A DNA stretch of 64,000 nt from Icerya purchasi (lineage: Eukaryota > Arthropoda > Insecta > Hemiptera > Monophlebidae). The notes under the pieces are model-generated. The model did no database searches. It saw only the letters and a list, made by a program, of their open reading frames with translations, and was not told the DNA's origin. The stretch is from NCBI GenBank assembly GCA_039619475.1, contig CM077116.1, forward strand, positions 19,031,443-19,095,442. The letters run 5' to 3'. Position numbers and translations under genes: made by a program. This document shows positions 46,446 to 58,600 of the stretch, one piece after another. The first letter of the stretch is position 1. The number at the start of each line of letters is the position of its first letter.

Positions 46446-46902
46446 ATATCTCTACAGTCCAGGACTCAACGGAGAGAGCGCACTTACTTGATATAACGTA
46501 TTTTATGTCAAAAGGAACACGTTGAAAAAAAAAAATTATCAAAATCGGCCTAAAAATCTAGACAACTGTCTAAAGTTTTCGGCAATTTTTTAACTATATA
46601 GGATTGTCAATTACCTTCAGTCTGTTCAATAACACTTGTAAACGGTAGTACGTCTTCCGTCTATTAAAAATGTATGCGAATAGCTGCACGGTTAGGATGA
46701 GTTTCGGCCAAAATTCACAATTTTTAAATATCACACTATACGAGCGTGAAACACAGTCAAGAAGTGAAAAGACCCTCAAAACTGAATCTTACAGTCATCA
46801 TTGTAAGTATTTAAGAACTTCCTCTCATCATTTTAGCCAACAGTCCTTTTCCATTTTTTTCTACCTTACGCTGCTGCGTTCTTGATTTCTTTATACGTCT
46901 TT

Positions 46903-46983
46903 TAATCTTCTTCTTTCTTTCCAATTTTTAATTTTCTTCTTTCTTTCCAATTTTTAATCTTCCTCTTTCTTTCCAATTTTTAA
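46903..46983. repeat. 26-bp pyrimidine-rich tandem repeat, 3 units
   Basis: Three units of 'cttctttctttcc' plus 'aatttttaatt' with a 26-bp period. Confidence 0.85.
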
Positions 46984-48609
46984 CTTCAGTTATTGCAGTC
47001 ATATGTTAAGATGTAGTATATGACATCGGTTCTTGTTATTTATTGTATCGTTTTCATTAGATTCCTCTTCCCATCAACCGCTTCTTACATCTCCAAATTC
47101 CTTTTCTTCTGTATATCATGAAGAGTCATCTCACACTTCAAAGGTCTGGAGCCCAATCGCTCTTTTTAAAGCCCGCATAAAAATGCAACCCGTTGTTTAG
47201 AGTTCGGCCTATTTATAAAAAGGTGCGATGTATCATTTCAGAATCTGCCGTCGTATCCAAAGGTGCTCTCTCTCTCTCATTATATTCGACATTTATCATT
47301 TTGTCCCTATTCTAGCTTCTACCCTTATGGCGTCATGCATCGTGCATAGCAGTGTCATCGTAATTGCCAGCTTGGCACTGATGACACGCTCCAGTCAAAC
47401 TCTGTTGATCGCTGACGCTATCGAAAAGTACACCTTATCATTGTTCTTCAAATAAATAAAATAATCTACGCGTATAATATTAAACTATTCGGTATGAAAG
47501 TGTTCATTCCAATTGCGGGGTGGGTCCTCTTGCAGAGAAAAAAATCCGAAATTAGGCACCAGTTTCTGCAAATGTCGGAGTGACTCTATTAAGCTCAGTA
47601 GGAGATCTGAAAAAAAAAAAAAAAAATATTTGCTTTCAAGCTTCCCCGTTAAAAACTACAGTGCAATTGAGAGCTAGATAAATTAACTGAATCCGAAATT
47701 CTCAGGCGTGCGAAGTGGCTAGAATTTGCAGAGTTGAGAGTGTGGATAAGGATGACGTTCGAACAAATCGAAGGCGCCTCGCACTCATCGGTGAATTTAA
47801 ATCGACGATAAATTTCTGTTCCTGAAAATTCGATTTCCTTCGCAGTTATGAGACGGCATAGCGTCATTTTTGACTCTATGTTAAGGATACCGCTGAGAAA
47901 ATGAGCTCACGAATAATTAGAGTGACGGGCGGCCAAAGAGAATGCGATACAAATGAAACAAGGAAGATTTACGGATTAAACGATTTACGCGTAAAATAAG
48001 GGGAATTGTGCCGGCACGTAAGATAAAAGTACGTGCATAATTAGCTGAAAACTGATTCTTTTTTCTCCGTCGCTATTATTTCCCGGATAATGGGAACCGG
48101 TTCGGTCATTAAGCACCTTGTTAAAGCGTTTCAGCTTGTAAATTCGCACGAAGTTACGCGAAAAACAAAAAAGCATTAGAAACGCGCAATATATTAATAT
48201 TACGAATTTCATTCTTTTCCTTCTTACTTCGGTGGTCGTATTTTTTTTATTTATTCTTTTTTCCCTACTGATATATTCGGTAATAAATGCGGATTTATTA
48301 AATTTATCACGTCGTTCCGATTTTATGGCAAGCGATCGTTATTACAATAACGCTTACTCATAAGTGCTTTGTCTTTTTACTAGCGATTTCATCAAAACGT
48401 GGATGATGCATGCAATCCGTGCTCGATTGAATATATTTTATCATTAACACATCGTCGGGGAGCAATACGTTAATTTTTCTCGCAAGCGACATCTACAACG
48501 GCATCTATCCGAATCCTTCCCTCCTGGGGGGGGGGCTAAATTTACGTATGTAACCCTTAAATGCCACAATTTCATACGTAAATACAAATTTTATTATATT
48601 AAATATGGA
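46984..48609. other. Stretch without recognised genes
   Basis: A 75-codon plus frame (47228-47455) and two minus frames (47867-47649, 48212-47985) show no convincing family motif. An A run lies at 47610-47627 and a G9 tract at 48528-48537. Confidence 0.5.
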
Positions 48610-49010
48610 ATCATCAACAATATTTATGAATTAAGTAATTTATTTTAAAAAGCAAGGATTAAAAATAGCATTTAAAACCAATGATAATCTAAATAATAAA
48701 ATAAACACCATAAACAAAGAAGATAAATACGAAAGTGGTGGTGTTGTATACGAAATAAACTGCACTGATTGCAGAAAACTATACACTGGTTAAACAGGTA
48801 GAAAAATTAAATGTAGCATGAACAATCATTTAATAACAGTGAAATAGAAAAATCAATTTTTACCGAATACTTAATAAAAAAATAAACTCAAAACCAAGTT
48901 TATCAAAAAAAATTCTGTAACAATCGCAATTACATATAATAAAGAAAATACCGTGAACAAAGCTCAAAACTGTTTTATAAACAAATTTCAATTTCATATA
49001 GTAGGTTATA
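48610..49010 (+). pseudogene. Penelope-like GIY-YIG endonuclease relic (second copy)
   Basis: The translation gives 'KKQGLKIAFKTNDNL' and 'YESGGVVYEINCTDCRKLY', then 'TG*TGRKIKCSMNNHL'. This matches the GIY-YIG layout of Penelope-like elements: SGVY.I.C.DC...YIGQTGR....R..EH, with the Gln again a stop. Later 'ITYNKENTVNKAQ' and 'FINKFQF' follow in the same direction. No RT part lies upstream, so it is a 5'-truncated copy. It is more AT-rich and diverged from the copy at 45 kb. Confidence 0.75.
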
Positions 49011-49071
49011 ACAAATGCAAATATAATAAACAAATTCGAAGTATAAAATAATTGCTTACTTAGAAACGTTT

Positions 49072-49094
49072 TTTCGGGTATAATCCATCATCAG
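49072..49094 (-). other. Hammerhead-like core motif near the Penelope relic
   Basis: The minus strand reads 'ctgatga' (49094-49088), 'tggattataccc', 'gaaa' (49075-49072). The order CUGAUGA, short stem, GAAA is that of hammerhead ribozymes, known from Penelope-like terminal repeats. Stem II would be weak (two GC pairs) and the cleavage-site strand was not identified. Its strand is opposite to the nearby endonuclease relic. Confidence 0.35.
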
Positions 49095-49110
49095 CTAAAA
49101 ACACAACTCA

Positions 49111-51110
49111 ATATATGTAATCAGAAACAAATTCTAAAGTATAACAATTTGAAAAACTTATGTATAAATTTTCTACTAATAAGTTTCAAGAAATGTGGAA
49201 TAATTACAGTGGTATGACGTATGAAATTTTTTCCGTGCGTAATCAATTTAAAGATAATTAATTTTTTTGCTAATGTCAAAATTGATAACAGAACGCAAGA
49301 CTAAAGTATATAATACACATTTAAGATCCCTAGTTGCGAAAAAAAAAATGTACTATGCATTTTTTTCATATACTACTGCAAGGAAGAAATAATAAATGAA
49401 AGTAATCGATTTTGTAATTATGATGTCAAACAACTTGTGGAAATTTATTTCATTGAATTCAACAAATTTTGCAGTAGTAGGAAAAATTAAAATTCCGAAA
49501 AAACGGTGTAAATTTATATTAATAAGTGTACAAATATATAGTTATGTACAGAATTGTAAAACAGAACCTAAGATAATACCAAATATTTAATTTTGTACGG
49601 ATTATTGTTAACTCCGTTATTCTAAATAAATTAAATATGTACACTAATAAATAAACCCTAGCCATGGGGGACGAGGGGCACACAGAATACGTGTATTATA
49701 ATTAGTTGCTTTATATGGCTTGATTGATTATCGATAAAATTCATTGATAAGTTCTGTCGACTTTTTTTGCCCTTGGAATAGTTTAGTGCGTATCTATATA
49801 TTAATGCTAGCGTATCATTACCGATTTGTATAATTTAATTCCTTTCTTATAATTTAACAATTTACCACTGCTACTATATAATTTGTTAAAAATACCTACC
49901 GAAACTTTTTTATTTCGATAAAATGAAAATGTGACATTTTGCACTTTTACTGTCCATCAGTGGATACGCTTAAATTATCTGTAGCATTCGACGTGTAATC
50001 GGTGTCGTTACAAGTTAAATGGATCATCGTCATTTTTAAAAAATTATCGCGTTAAATATGTCTTCCCTATATTTAATGCGAAGATTAATTGAATTTATTC
50101 GAGAAGCTTTCTCTACTCTCTGACAGTTTTGACAACTTATCAGCAATTATATTATGATATTCGACTCTCGCGCGCGCAGGTGCAATGTGCTATGTAGTCA
50201 GTCTTTTTGAAAAAAACTATACACATGGATAAGGGCCTAAAAAACGATTTAATATTTTCAATAATTCTGTTGACTTGTTCTACCTAACAGCGTCTGAGAC
50301 TTACAATATTTATAAGATTTATTTTTGCACGATTTTTTATGATAACATATTTAAGATTGCCAGTGCGATCGCGAGATCGTCATTGATTATACCTCTTCAT
50401 TCTAAATTTTTTTAGCCATTTTTCAAAACTTTCACTAAAATTCGATATTAAAATGGCACTGTTTTTTCTCTTTTCCCATGTTTTTTTTTTTCTCGTAATA
50501 ATTATGCTAGAATTATATATTAATAAATCCAATCGTCGCCAAAAGGAATTCCATACTGCACTTTTACGCAATCAGTTATTCTTTCGCGGTCGGTAGATTA
50601 TTTTTAAAATTCTTAAAATTATTTTAGAGTCACGTCAGTGTATTTTAAAATTCAGGTTTTGGACGACTATAAATATAATTTATTACACTTGAAAAATCAT
50701 TTTTTTTCAGCAGTCAGCAGAACGTCTATGTAAACCGATCATTGTCGCGAATTTTAAATTATCTCTCTTATACTACATTCAAACGCCAAAGATGGCTTTT
50801 TCTTTCTCGTTTCAACGAAATTTTATCAAACATAGCTAGACAAAACTTCGATCATATTTCCTTTTTGTCTCCTCTCTCTATGTCTGTTGATAGTTTTCTA
50901 TCGGATATGGTGTTGGTACTTTTTTTCAAGCTTTTAGCAAACGATTTCTGCGAATACGGCGGATTCTCCATTTTTATTTTTATTTCAGGACCGAATTCAT
51001 TAAGAAATGTGTCTGAAAACATTGCCATCTTTCTGATCTAGACACAAGCTAAGTTCAAGCCAAGTTCAAACCAAGAATAAGGTAATGGCGACAACGCAGC
51101 AACCGTGTAT
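49111..51110. other. AT-rich stretch without recognised genes
   Basis: Only short frames. A 99-codon plus frame (50742-51041) has no known motif. Confidence 0.5.
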
Positions 51111-51470
51111 TATATTATACGAACCATTTGGAGTTAACCCCTTAATAACTTAATATTTAATTAAACATAAACACATGCAATTTGTTTTATTTATTGAAAC
51201 CCTTTACATTAACTAGAACCTTAAATTTCATAAATACAACTCAAACGGTTATTAAGATATTAATGTCTGAAAATCGGCATTTTTAAGACTGACTGACATA
51301 CATAGATCAAAAACCTAACCCACTTTCAGATGACGTACAAAGTTGAAATTTGGCGTCCTGCTGGGTAATTGTGTGTATACGAAGGAAAAAATCGGAAAAC
51401 AGTGAATTTTTACGATTTCAAATATTTTTCAAGCAATCGATTTTTATTAACAGCTAGCGTACTTTTTAAG
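51111..51470. repeat. Probable dispersed arthropod repeat fragment
   Basis: Phrases such as 'cggttattaagatatt', 'gactgactgacatacat' and 'aagttgaaatttggcgtcc' are of a type seen repeatedly in dispersed repeats of many arthropod genomes. Boundaries, strand and class cannot be fixed here, and no second copy lies in this window. Confidence 0.4.
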
Positions 51471-52271
51471 GAGTTTTTATAATAAAATTCCAATCGAGAT
51501 ACTTGTGACCTACCGGAAAATAAATTTAAAATTGCTGTGAAACATGCTTGACAAAGCTTATTTTATAAAATAGATGACTATCTTAATATGGAGCAATGTG
51601 ATTCCAGCACAGTACAGGAAATGAACATTGTATACTGATTTTGACATACTTATAAAAAAAGAGATGAAAATAACATTACATATTTGTAGGGCCCAATGTG
51701 CTGCAGTAAGGGTTTCTTGCCACTTCTTCCCCACAACCATACAGGTGCGAAGTGGTGGTAGTTTTAAGTTCTGGGTTTTTTTATAATAATTCGCATATCC
51801 TCATCTCTATTGGGAATTCTTCTGTTAGATTCCTCTTTATCTCCTCTATTATATTTCCTCTCCTTTAAAAAAAAGATAAAATAGGAGAGACCTAAACACA
51901 TATTAATGTGCGGCTAATAGGTTGATAATTATTTATTATTTCACCTTGTTAACTAATTAACAAACGAGATGTGTAATTTATTCATGTTTATTTCATCCAT
52001 ACGAGTATACACGATGCCCTAGAGTGGTTCATAGATGTGCGGGCAAGGACAAGAAAATCGTAAAACACGCCGACTAATAAAAAGTGTGTGTGTGTGTGTG
52101 TGTGGGGGGGGGGGGGGTTGATAAGAACGTATATTTATGTTTAAATTGTTAAAATAATTTTTAAATTTAATATGGTAATGTTTTTGCACGAAGACTTCTA
52201 TAGGCAGAGCTAAAAATAAGTGAAAGAATAAAAAGTTTATTTAAGAATAATTTAACGGCACAATGAAGGTA
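51471..52271. other. Non-coding stretch with (GT)n-(G)n
   Basis: No gene seen. A GT run changing into about 14 G lies at 52084-52118. Confidence 0.55.
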
Positions 52272-52273
52272 TA

Positions 52274-52350
52274 CAGGGGTGAGCAAAAGTCAGGGTGCAA
52301 ACGCACACGTACAGTTTTCGATAGTGTGCCCTGACTTTTGCTCACTCCAG
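52274..52350. mobile_element. 77-bp micro-MITE of Tc1/mariner type
   Basis: Flanked by TA (52272-52273 and 52351-52352). The ends 'caggggtgagcaaaagtcag' and, on the other strand, 'ctggagtgagcaaaagtcag' match at all but two positions, leaving about 30 nt of unique interior. No coding capacity; it would depend on a related transposase elsewhere. The 'GAGCAAAAGT' type of end is common in Tc1-like elements. Its ends differ from those of both mariners in this window. Confidence 0.8.
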
Positions 52351-52352
52351 TA

Positions 52353-54111
52353 TAAGAAAAAAGAAAAAAAAGCTACGCAATAATTGGTTAGGTAATAAAA
52401 TGATAATACTTGGAAAAAAGCTGTAAAGCTCCGAAACGAATTAAATAAAATTCGAGGTATTCAAAATATGGGTGTTGCCCGAATGAGAAAAAAAAGTTAA
52501 CTGGTATAAAAATTAAAATTAATCCAAAATAATAAAATTTATTATTCCTTTACGATTGCCCCCCTTTTTGTATTTAATCTATAGTAACATTTTCTATTAT
52601 AAATACCTATCTGTTTAATTAAAATTATATTTGGCAAAAAATCAAATTTCTCTAGCCGCTCGTAAGTTATTTTTAATTTTGAGTATAAGATTATTGTCTA
52701 ACGATTTTCCAGCTAACTTACACACGTTTAACAAGAATCACATAATATGATAAATTTGTAGTATTGCGTTTTATAGGAATTTTGAAAGTACGGATTTAAT
52801 GTTAGATTGATTTTTTATTTTTTACATACCAGTCATATATATGTTCGATAATAATCGAAGTAGATACGTTTGCTGCAAGATATTTTCGTTATAGCCGGCG
52901 TATTCACATATTTATACGCTTTTAAATCGCAGACACCAAACCGACGTCTCCGAAACATGCCGAGTAAATTATTTTATTGTAAATAATTAACTAGTTTTCC
53001 TATATGTTGTGAATTAAAGTATAACAATATAAAAATTATTCTTGGTCTAACTATGAAATTCTGAAGATCATACTTACAGACTAATAAATGGTGGAGTGGT
53101 GTCTCGTGTACATGTAGCTTACTAATTACGAGTGCTGGGAGATTTTTATTAGATCAGTAGATTCTGCGCATTATTATCCACAGCAATAGTACTACTCGTT
53201 CATTAATGCAATTGATCTAAGCATCTATAAAAGCCGTAAGAGATGTTTAACGTCACTCCACTATTCGGCTAATATGTACTGTTAGCGTAATATATATTAT
53301 AATGATTTCTTTATGTAATTCTTTCCTTCGTTTATTTCTTAGTCTGCATATGTACATATACACATTAATCATTATGCTTGCGCAGAGTTCATCTGTTTAT
53401 TTTTCTGAAAACATTTGTGTCATAAGTTTTTAAATCGAGGTGATCGTTTATTTTTTCTTTTGTTTTTATATCTCCAAAAATTATAGCTCGAAACAGTTAA
53501 GCCAGGAATTCACACACTAAATGAACAATCTAGCGAATGATCGTTAATGGAGCCATCATCCGCATATTCGTATATATGTACGTACATATATCGGTAAAAT
53601 TAGATCATTTCCTTTTTTTTCTCAAAATAGTCCAGTAAAAATTAATTGAATAATAATGAACAATTAGCGATTGGGTACAGTAAAACAGTGTGGACTAACT
53701 GACAAACATACGGAACGTATTACTCTACTGCGCTGCCTACGTTTATATATTTACGTTGCTGTTTATACGCGTTGCGTAGTTTAAAATATTTACCGTTTCC
53801 GCTGTGGTTATAGTCGACAGGGGTCGAGAGTAAGCACGCGCTGTAGCAGAAATAAAATCGACTACGATTTTGTATCAATTTTTGCAATTTTGACACTTAT
53901 TTTAAAACATCTTTATGGGATCAAAAATGAAATTGCAATTTATATAATATCACTTTATCATTTTAAGAAAATAAAATTGTAAGAGAAAAGAGATTAAAAT
54001 TAATCATTATTTTAATTTTTAATTTTTAAGTAACGATCAAATTTGGTATTATTTTAAGAATTTGAACCTCTTAAAGGTGGAAGCGATGAAATTAGTTCAA
54101 AAAGTAATATA
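52353..54111. other. Stretch without recognised genes
   Basis: It includes 'ctccgaaacatgccgagtaa' at about 52938, similar to the hairpin at 43.7 kb and to Penelope-type ends, and a weak imperfect inverted repeat at about 53081-53271. No coding region recognised. Confidence 0.5.
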
Positions 54112-54113
54112 TA

Positions 54114-54846
54114 CATAGGTTGTTCAATAAATAATTCCTCCACCGCTAGATCTCAGCACTGCGAACAGATACAGTATCGCGCATGTGTTCACTGGAAAAA
54201 GGGAGGAATCTAGTTTCTAGTGATGTGTTTTCGAAGGCTTACGTGTGTTCTCGCGTTAAATATGGTAGAAATCGTAAAACGAAGTAGTGAGAATCGGTAC
54301 AAGTAGAAGGCAGTCATCGAGTTTTTAACCCGTGAAAAGGACTTCAACCAAAGGCCATTCACGACCGTTTAAAGGTTATTTATGGTGAATTCGTGATGGA
54401 CATTAGTGCTGTGCGCAATTGGGCTCGTGAAGCGAAAAAAGATTGGATACCATTATTCGACAGGGATCGTCCGGGTCGTCCGGAACTGCCAAACACAGGT
54501 GAATTGCGTAGAAAAATCGATAAAACAATTCGTTCAACAGCAACTATTACCTCTTTAAACACATGAAGAGACATCTAAAGGGTATTCGGTTTACATCAGA
54601 TAATGAATTACAGACCGCTACGTCCGCTTGGTTGCGCGAACAACCACAAGAATTCTACGAGAACGGTATTAGAAAACTTATTTCACGGTGGCAGCGTTGT
54701 ATTGAATTAAATGGCGATTATGTGGAAGGTTATTGTTTGTAATCTGTAGAAAATAAAATTTCCTATATTTTAAAATCAAAATCAGCGCATAATCTTTTTT
54801 TGTTCCCGAGATATAGCGGTGGAGGAATTACTTATTGAACAGCCGT

Positions 54847-54848
<2 letters not shown>
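54114..54848 (+). mobile_element. Internally deleted mariner-family element, 735 bp
   Basis: Bounded by TA (54112-54113, 54849-54850). Ends of about 34 bp start 'cataggttgttcaataa' on the left and 'caacggctgttcaataa' on the right (minus), both followed by '.taattcctccaccgcta'. Inside are only the N- and C-terminal ends of a transposase. The element is about 0.55-0.6 kb shorter than a usual complete mariner, which fits a single central deletion. Confidence 0.9.
54262..54742 (+). pseudogene. Mariner transposase remnant without catalytic core
   Basis: From the ATG at 54262 the frame hits an early stop. A continuing frame then shows 'AVIEFLTREKDFN', and after a frameshift 'IYGEFVMDISAVRNWAREAK' and 'LFDRDRPGRPELPNTGELRR', the HTH DNA-binding half and the GRP linker. 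After the deletion point near 54560 the C-terminal end appears: 'GIRFTSDNELQTATSAWLRE', 'FYENGIRKLISRWQRCIELN' and 'GDYVEGYCL', stop at 54740-54742. All three catalytic Asp motifs are missing. This is a different mariner lineage from the intact one at 11.4 kb, judged by ends and protein text. Confidence 0.85.

Positions 54849-54904
<56 letters not shown>
54849..54904. repeat. (TA)n microsatellite
   Basis: About 27 TA units directly after the deleted mariner. Its first TA is the element's right target copy. Confidence 0.9.
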
Positions 54905-54907
<3 letters not shown>

Positions 54908-55002
54908 CATTATTTTATAAAAAAAACAACAAAAGTCCAAAATCGTAAAACACGACTACAAACAACAACCGCGAAGGTTTAAATGATCAGTATTTATGTA
55001 TG

Positions 55003-55621
55003 TATTTATTTATTTATTTATTACATACGGTTTAAATACAACTATGCGGTTATCAGGCTGGCCTGATAAATTAACTAATAGAATATTGTATAAATTACAG
55101 CGTTTGAGAAATAAAAAAAGGTTGTTTATGTGGGAGCTGTTGATTATTTAATAATTGGTGTGGGTTTGGTGGTAGATTAAACTTTTGGCGGAATGTGGAT
55201 AAGATGTTACAATTGGTTAGGATATGACAGAGAATAGAACAGGATGGTTAAATAGACATAAATGGGTTACGACAGAATGACCGAGTCTCAATCTCGATAA
55301 AATTATTTCTTATTTTCGTGATTTCCTATTAGATGAGGTTCATTCTTCAACAACTTTTTCTTTTATACTTCTGAGATGATTTGTAGTTGGAATTGTCCTC
55401 CATTCCGCATTCCGTAACTTTTTCGTTATAATTGATTTTCAAGTGATCTGCAGTAAAGACGGTTTTTGGTTATTCCCATCCAGGAACAACGAATTTGCCC
55501 GTTTGGCCAATTTATCGGCGATGTTATTACTGTTTATTCCTTTAATGATCAGTGTTGTACACATGTGAAATAATGATTGCGCGTAAATTAAACGAAATGA
55601 AAGAACACGGGACCACAACAT
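55003..55621 (-). pseudogene. Non-LTR element RNase H fragment with (TAAA)n tail
   Basis: The minus frame 55621-55439 has 'RLIYAQSLFHMCTTLIIKG' and 'INSNNIADKLAKRANSL', resembling the end of retroelement RNase H (..HSGI.GN..AD.LAK.A) with the W.P.HSG part shortened. Downstream on the same strand, about 415 bp of non-coding sequence ends in 'gtaa' plus 'taaa' repeats at 55025-55003, consistent with a 3' UTR and simple-repeat tail. 5'-truncated and inactive. The family may differ from those at 10 and 35 kb. Confidence 0.55.
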
Positions 55622-57475
55622 TTCTGTCCTAAAGTCACTCTACAAGAAAAATAATCGCAAAACCGTTTAAATCCGTGGATTTTTTTTTTTTTCGTGGTCC
55701 ACCGTTTCCTTTAATCAATCGTCAGTAAGTTATCCTATGACTGAATTTTTATGGTGCAGTGATGCAATATCAATGTCTGAAATATTGTCGTTAATATTCA
55801 CACAGATCAGTAATATATAATAATAAAAACTGTACAATTGAAAACATAAATAAATCCTGAATGCGTGTTGTAATTTGTAAGAGTACGTGTAAGAATAAAA
55901 TAAAATAAATAAAATTATAGCGGACTACATGCCGGAGTTTAATTCGTCAAAAAAATTATACACGCGAAAAAAGGGGAAAAAATATATTTGTGAGCGTCTA
56001 GTTAAAAGTGAAACTACATAGCCGGAATATAAACGATTTCCGAAATAATATATTTTAGCGATAAGATTATAAAAATCAAAAAAAACAAATTTACGAATAT
56101 AAATTTGGATTTAGCCTTTCTCTATTTTCTATTGTAATTAATTTTCCGCAAAATTTAACCAGGGACTGATCTTATTTTACGATCAACCAGAACTATAGGT
56201 GCATAAATTACAAAACTCATGCCACCTCAGTCTGAAGCCTTTCCGACCGGGTAAGTACTATTATTTCAACAACGCTACCTTTTTTTTCCTCCTAAAGTAG
56301 CAAAACGAGCGCAAAATCCAAAAAAAAAACATGATGAAAAACCACAAAAAATGAATTCGCAAAACTACTTGTGAGAAAAGTTCACCTGCAATAAATAAAT
56401 AAATATAAATGAAAAGTAGCAGTCAATTAAAGAAAAAATTTAACGACTAATGATGATATACATCTCTGTAACTTTCGGCAGGTCCTTCAAGCTAATAGAA
56501 ACCTGCAGCTGGAAGTATAGATTACAATTTTAAAATAAAATAAGTAAAATGCGAACATTTAAATATCAAATAACGCGGGCAAATGTTATATTTTTTTCAA
56601 AAAGTCTCGATTGTATATATAATTTAAGGCGCTTTCCGCTAACTCATATCTTATATTTTGAAATATACGATATGAAGAAAAATTGTACGTACACTTCTGT
56701 ATGTAACTTGGTTCTATCGGAAACGGCTGTAACAACTCGAACGAAATATTAGTGGTCTTTAGCTATTGGGGTAAGTCGTTTGGTCGATTATGGTCTAAGA
56801 AACGAGTAATTTTAAAAGGACCAATGTTTGAGTGATAATCGTATTTTTAGAATTTATTAAAAAGTAAATAAATCGCTAAGCCTTGTTGTAAAAAATAATA
56901 CACCGAAAATGGATAAAGGAGTAATATTTTTGTTTTATGATGAAATCAATCAATTTATATATTATTTCTAAAAGGTGTTTTTTCGTGGCAGTGCCATATC
57001 TTCTTTAATTCTTTATCAAAATGAATGAATCAAACGTCATTTGTAAAGCTTATGTTCATCGCTATTGACGAAAATACTGATATTTTTGTTAAATAAATGT
57101 TTTCATAAAAAAAAATTAATTAAACAAATTTAATGTTAACCCCCTAACATTCTATCAACTAAATAATTCTAATAAATTATTATTAGCTGCGTAATAATAA
57201 ACAGCAAATAGTATAATAACGTGGAAATAAGTAAAGCAAAGTCTTTATTAATAAATTCAATCTGTTCAACTAACATTACAGCGCGAATGTTATCTATCAA
57301 CTAAATAATATAGTGAACAAATGAATATATAAATAAAATCAACTTTTATTCGTAAATCAATGCAATGAATTAAATCAGGTACTTTTGCATCACCTGTAAA
57401 TGTTAAATAGACATTAATTTCTATCTTCTGTATTTCAGGTCATTGTTATAAATTCTTATTATAAACTCACGTATA
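55622..57475. other. AT-rich stretch without recognised genes
   Basis: Only short frames without motifs. T runs near 55680-55692. Confidence 0.5.
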
Positions 57476-57960
57476 ATGCCGAAGGACACAAACAATAGAC
57501 CAAGAGGAAGACCTCGAACCAGAGGTTGTACCACACCATTAGAACTTATCACAGATTGCAGAAGAAGAAATTCTAGAAGTGATGAACAAAGGCAACTTCA
57601 ACTTTTAAAAAAAAGAGACGATTAGTGCAATCGCAAGCAAGACAGATTTGGGCAACAGTTACTGCAAGATAACAACTTTGCGTCATCCTCTTACCTACTT
57701 AAGTCAACTTATTAGTGCGAATAGACAATCGTATAATCTTCCGGAAACATATTGTTCTGTCGGTTTTTTTCCTAAACGTAATGAAGTGCAAACACATAGT
57801 GTCGGTGATTTGGATCAAAAATGCGCACATTGCGCTGCAAAATTATTCGCAGAGGAGTACAATTCATCGAACATATGTTACCACAAAAGAATGACTTAGA
57901 GCCGATTAAAGTTTGTGAAGAGCTTCAAAACCTTATATTATACTATTTGCTGTTTATTAT
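57476..57960 (+). pseudogene. Probable Helitron N-terminal relic
   Basis: From the ATG at 57476: 'MPKDTNNRPRGRPRTRG' and 'CRRRNSRSDEQRQLQLLKKR', a basic Arg/Gln-rich N-terminus like those of Helitron Rep/helicase proteins. After stops and frameshifts come 'HSVGDLDQKCAHCAAKLFAE', 'NSSNICYHKRM' and 'LEPIKVCEELQNLIL'. This matches the Helitron N-terminal pattern (.G.....C..C.A..(W/F)..E....CC..G.V.L.P....P..L..L). The Rep HUH motif and the helicase are absent. Helitron end signals (TC...CTRR with hairpin) were not located. Assigned from this pattern only. Confidence 0.5.
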
Positions 57961-58600
57961 TACGATATTAGGCGAAATATTCGCACGAGTCAACAAGTAT
58001 ATCTTATTTATATGTATGCTTTGGATAACCGATTTAAATATTATGTCAATTCCTAAAAGTATGTATATGTATATATATGTATATTACTGCTAAATGATTG
58101 GCCGCTGGCGAAAATTATTAATTGATTGAGAGTAATTTGTAAGCTCGGATCCAAGCTAATATGTATGCTATATTAAACGAGTAATTCGTGTACACATGTA
58201 TAGGTAGCCGAAAATAAATGATTTTGATCAAAATTCACGACTTAGTAAAGGTTTCTACAGGAATCAATTGCTCTGGGAAATGTATTCGTGCTAGTAATTG
58301 TACTTTGGGTGTTTAATCTGAACTTAACAGTTCGCTTATTTGTTCCGTGTTAAATGGGAAATTTAAATTTCTCGATATGAAATCGAAATATAACGTAAAC
58401 TGAAATACGCAATTTCAAACCTGATAAATGGAGTTACGCGAACTTTTGTATTACGTGCGTATTATTGTAACATTTTTAAAAGGTCCATGAAGACGCTTTA
58501 ATTGATCCGTAAATTCCGAATAAATCCGAGCAAAGGCTTACTCTTTAGATTAATGTTTTTTTTTTCTTATTTTTCGCAAAAGGCTTAACCGAATAATTTT
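57961..58600. other. AT-rich non-coding stretch
   Basis: No gene seen. Short TATG repeats near 58058-58083. Confidence 0.5.

Noticed and set aside
47100..47460. Possible zinc-knuckle ('CHQCQAGNYDDTAMH', minus) of an R1-type retroelement
   Set aside because: Only one short match, with stops on both sides and no second motif of the family nearby. Too weak to annotate.
53081..53271. Imperfect inverted repeat
   Set aside because: Pairing is patchy and no border or target duplication is visible; could be chance in AT-rich DNA.
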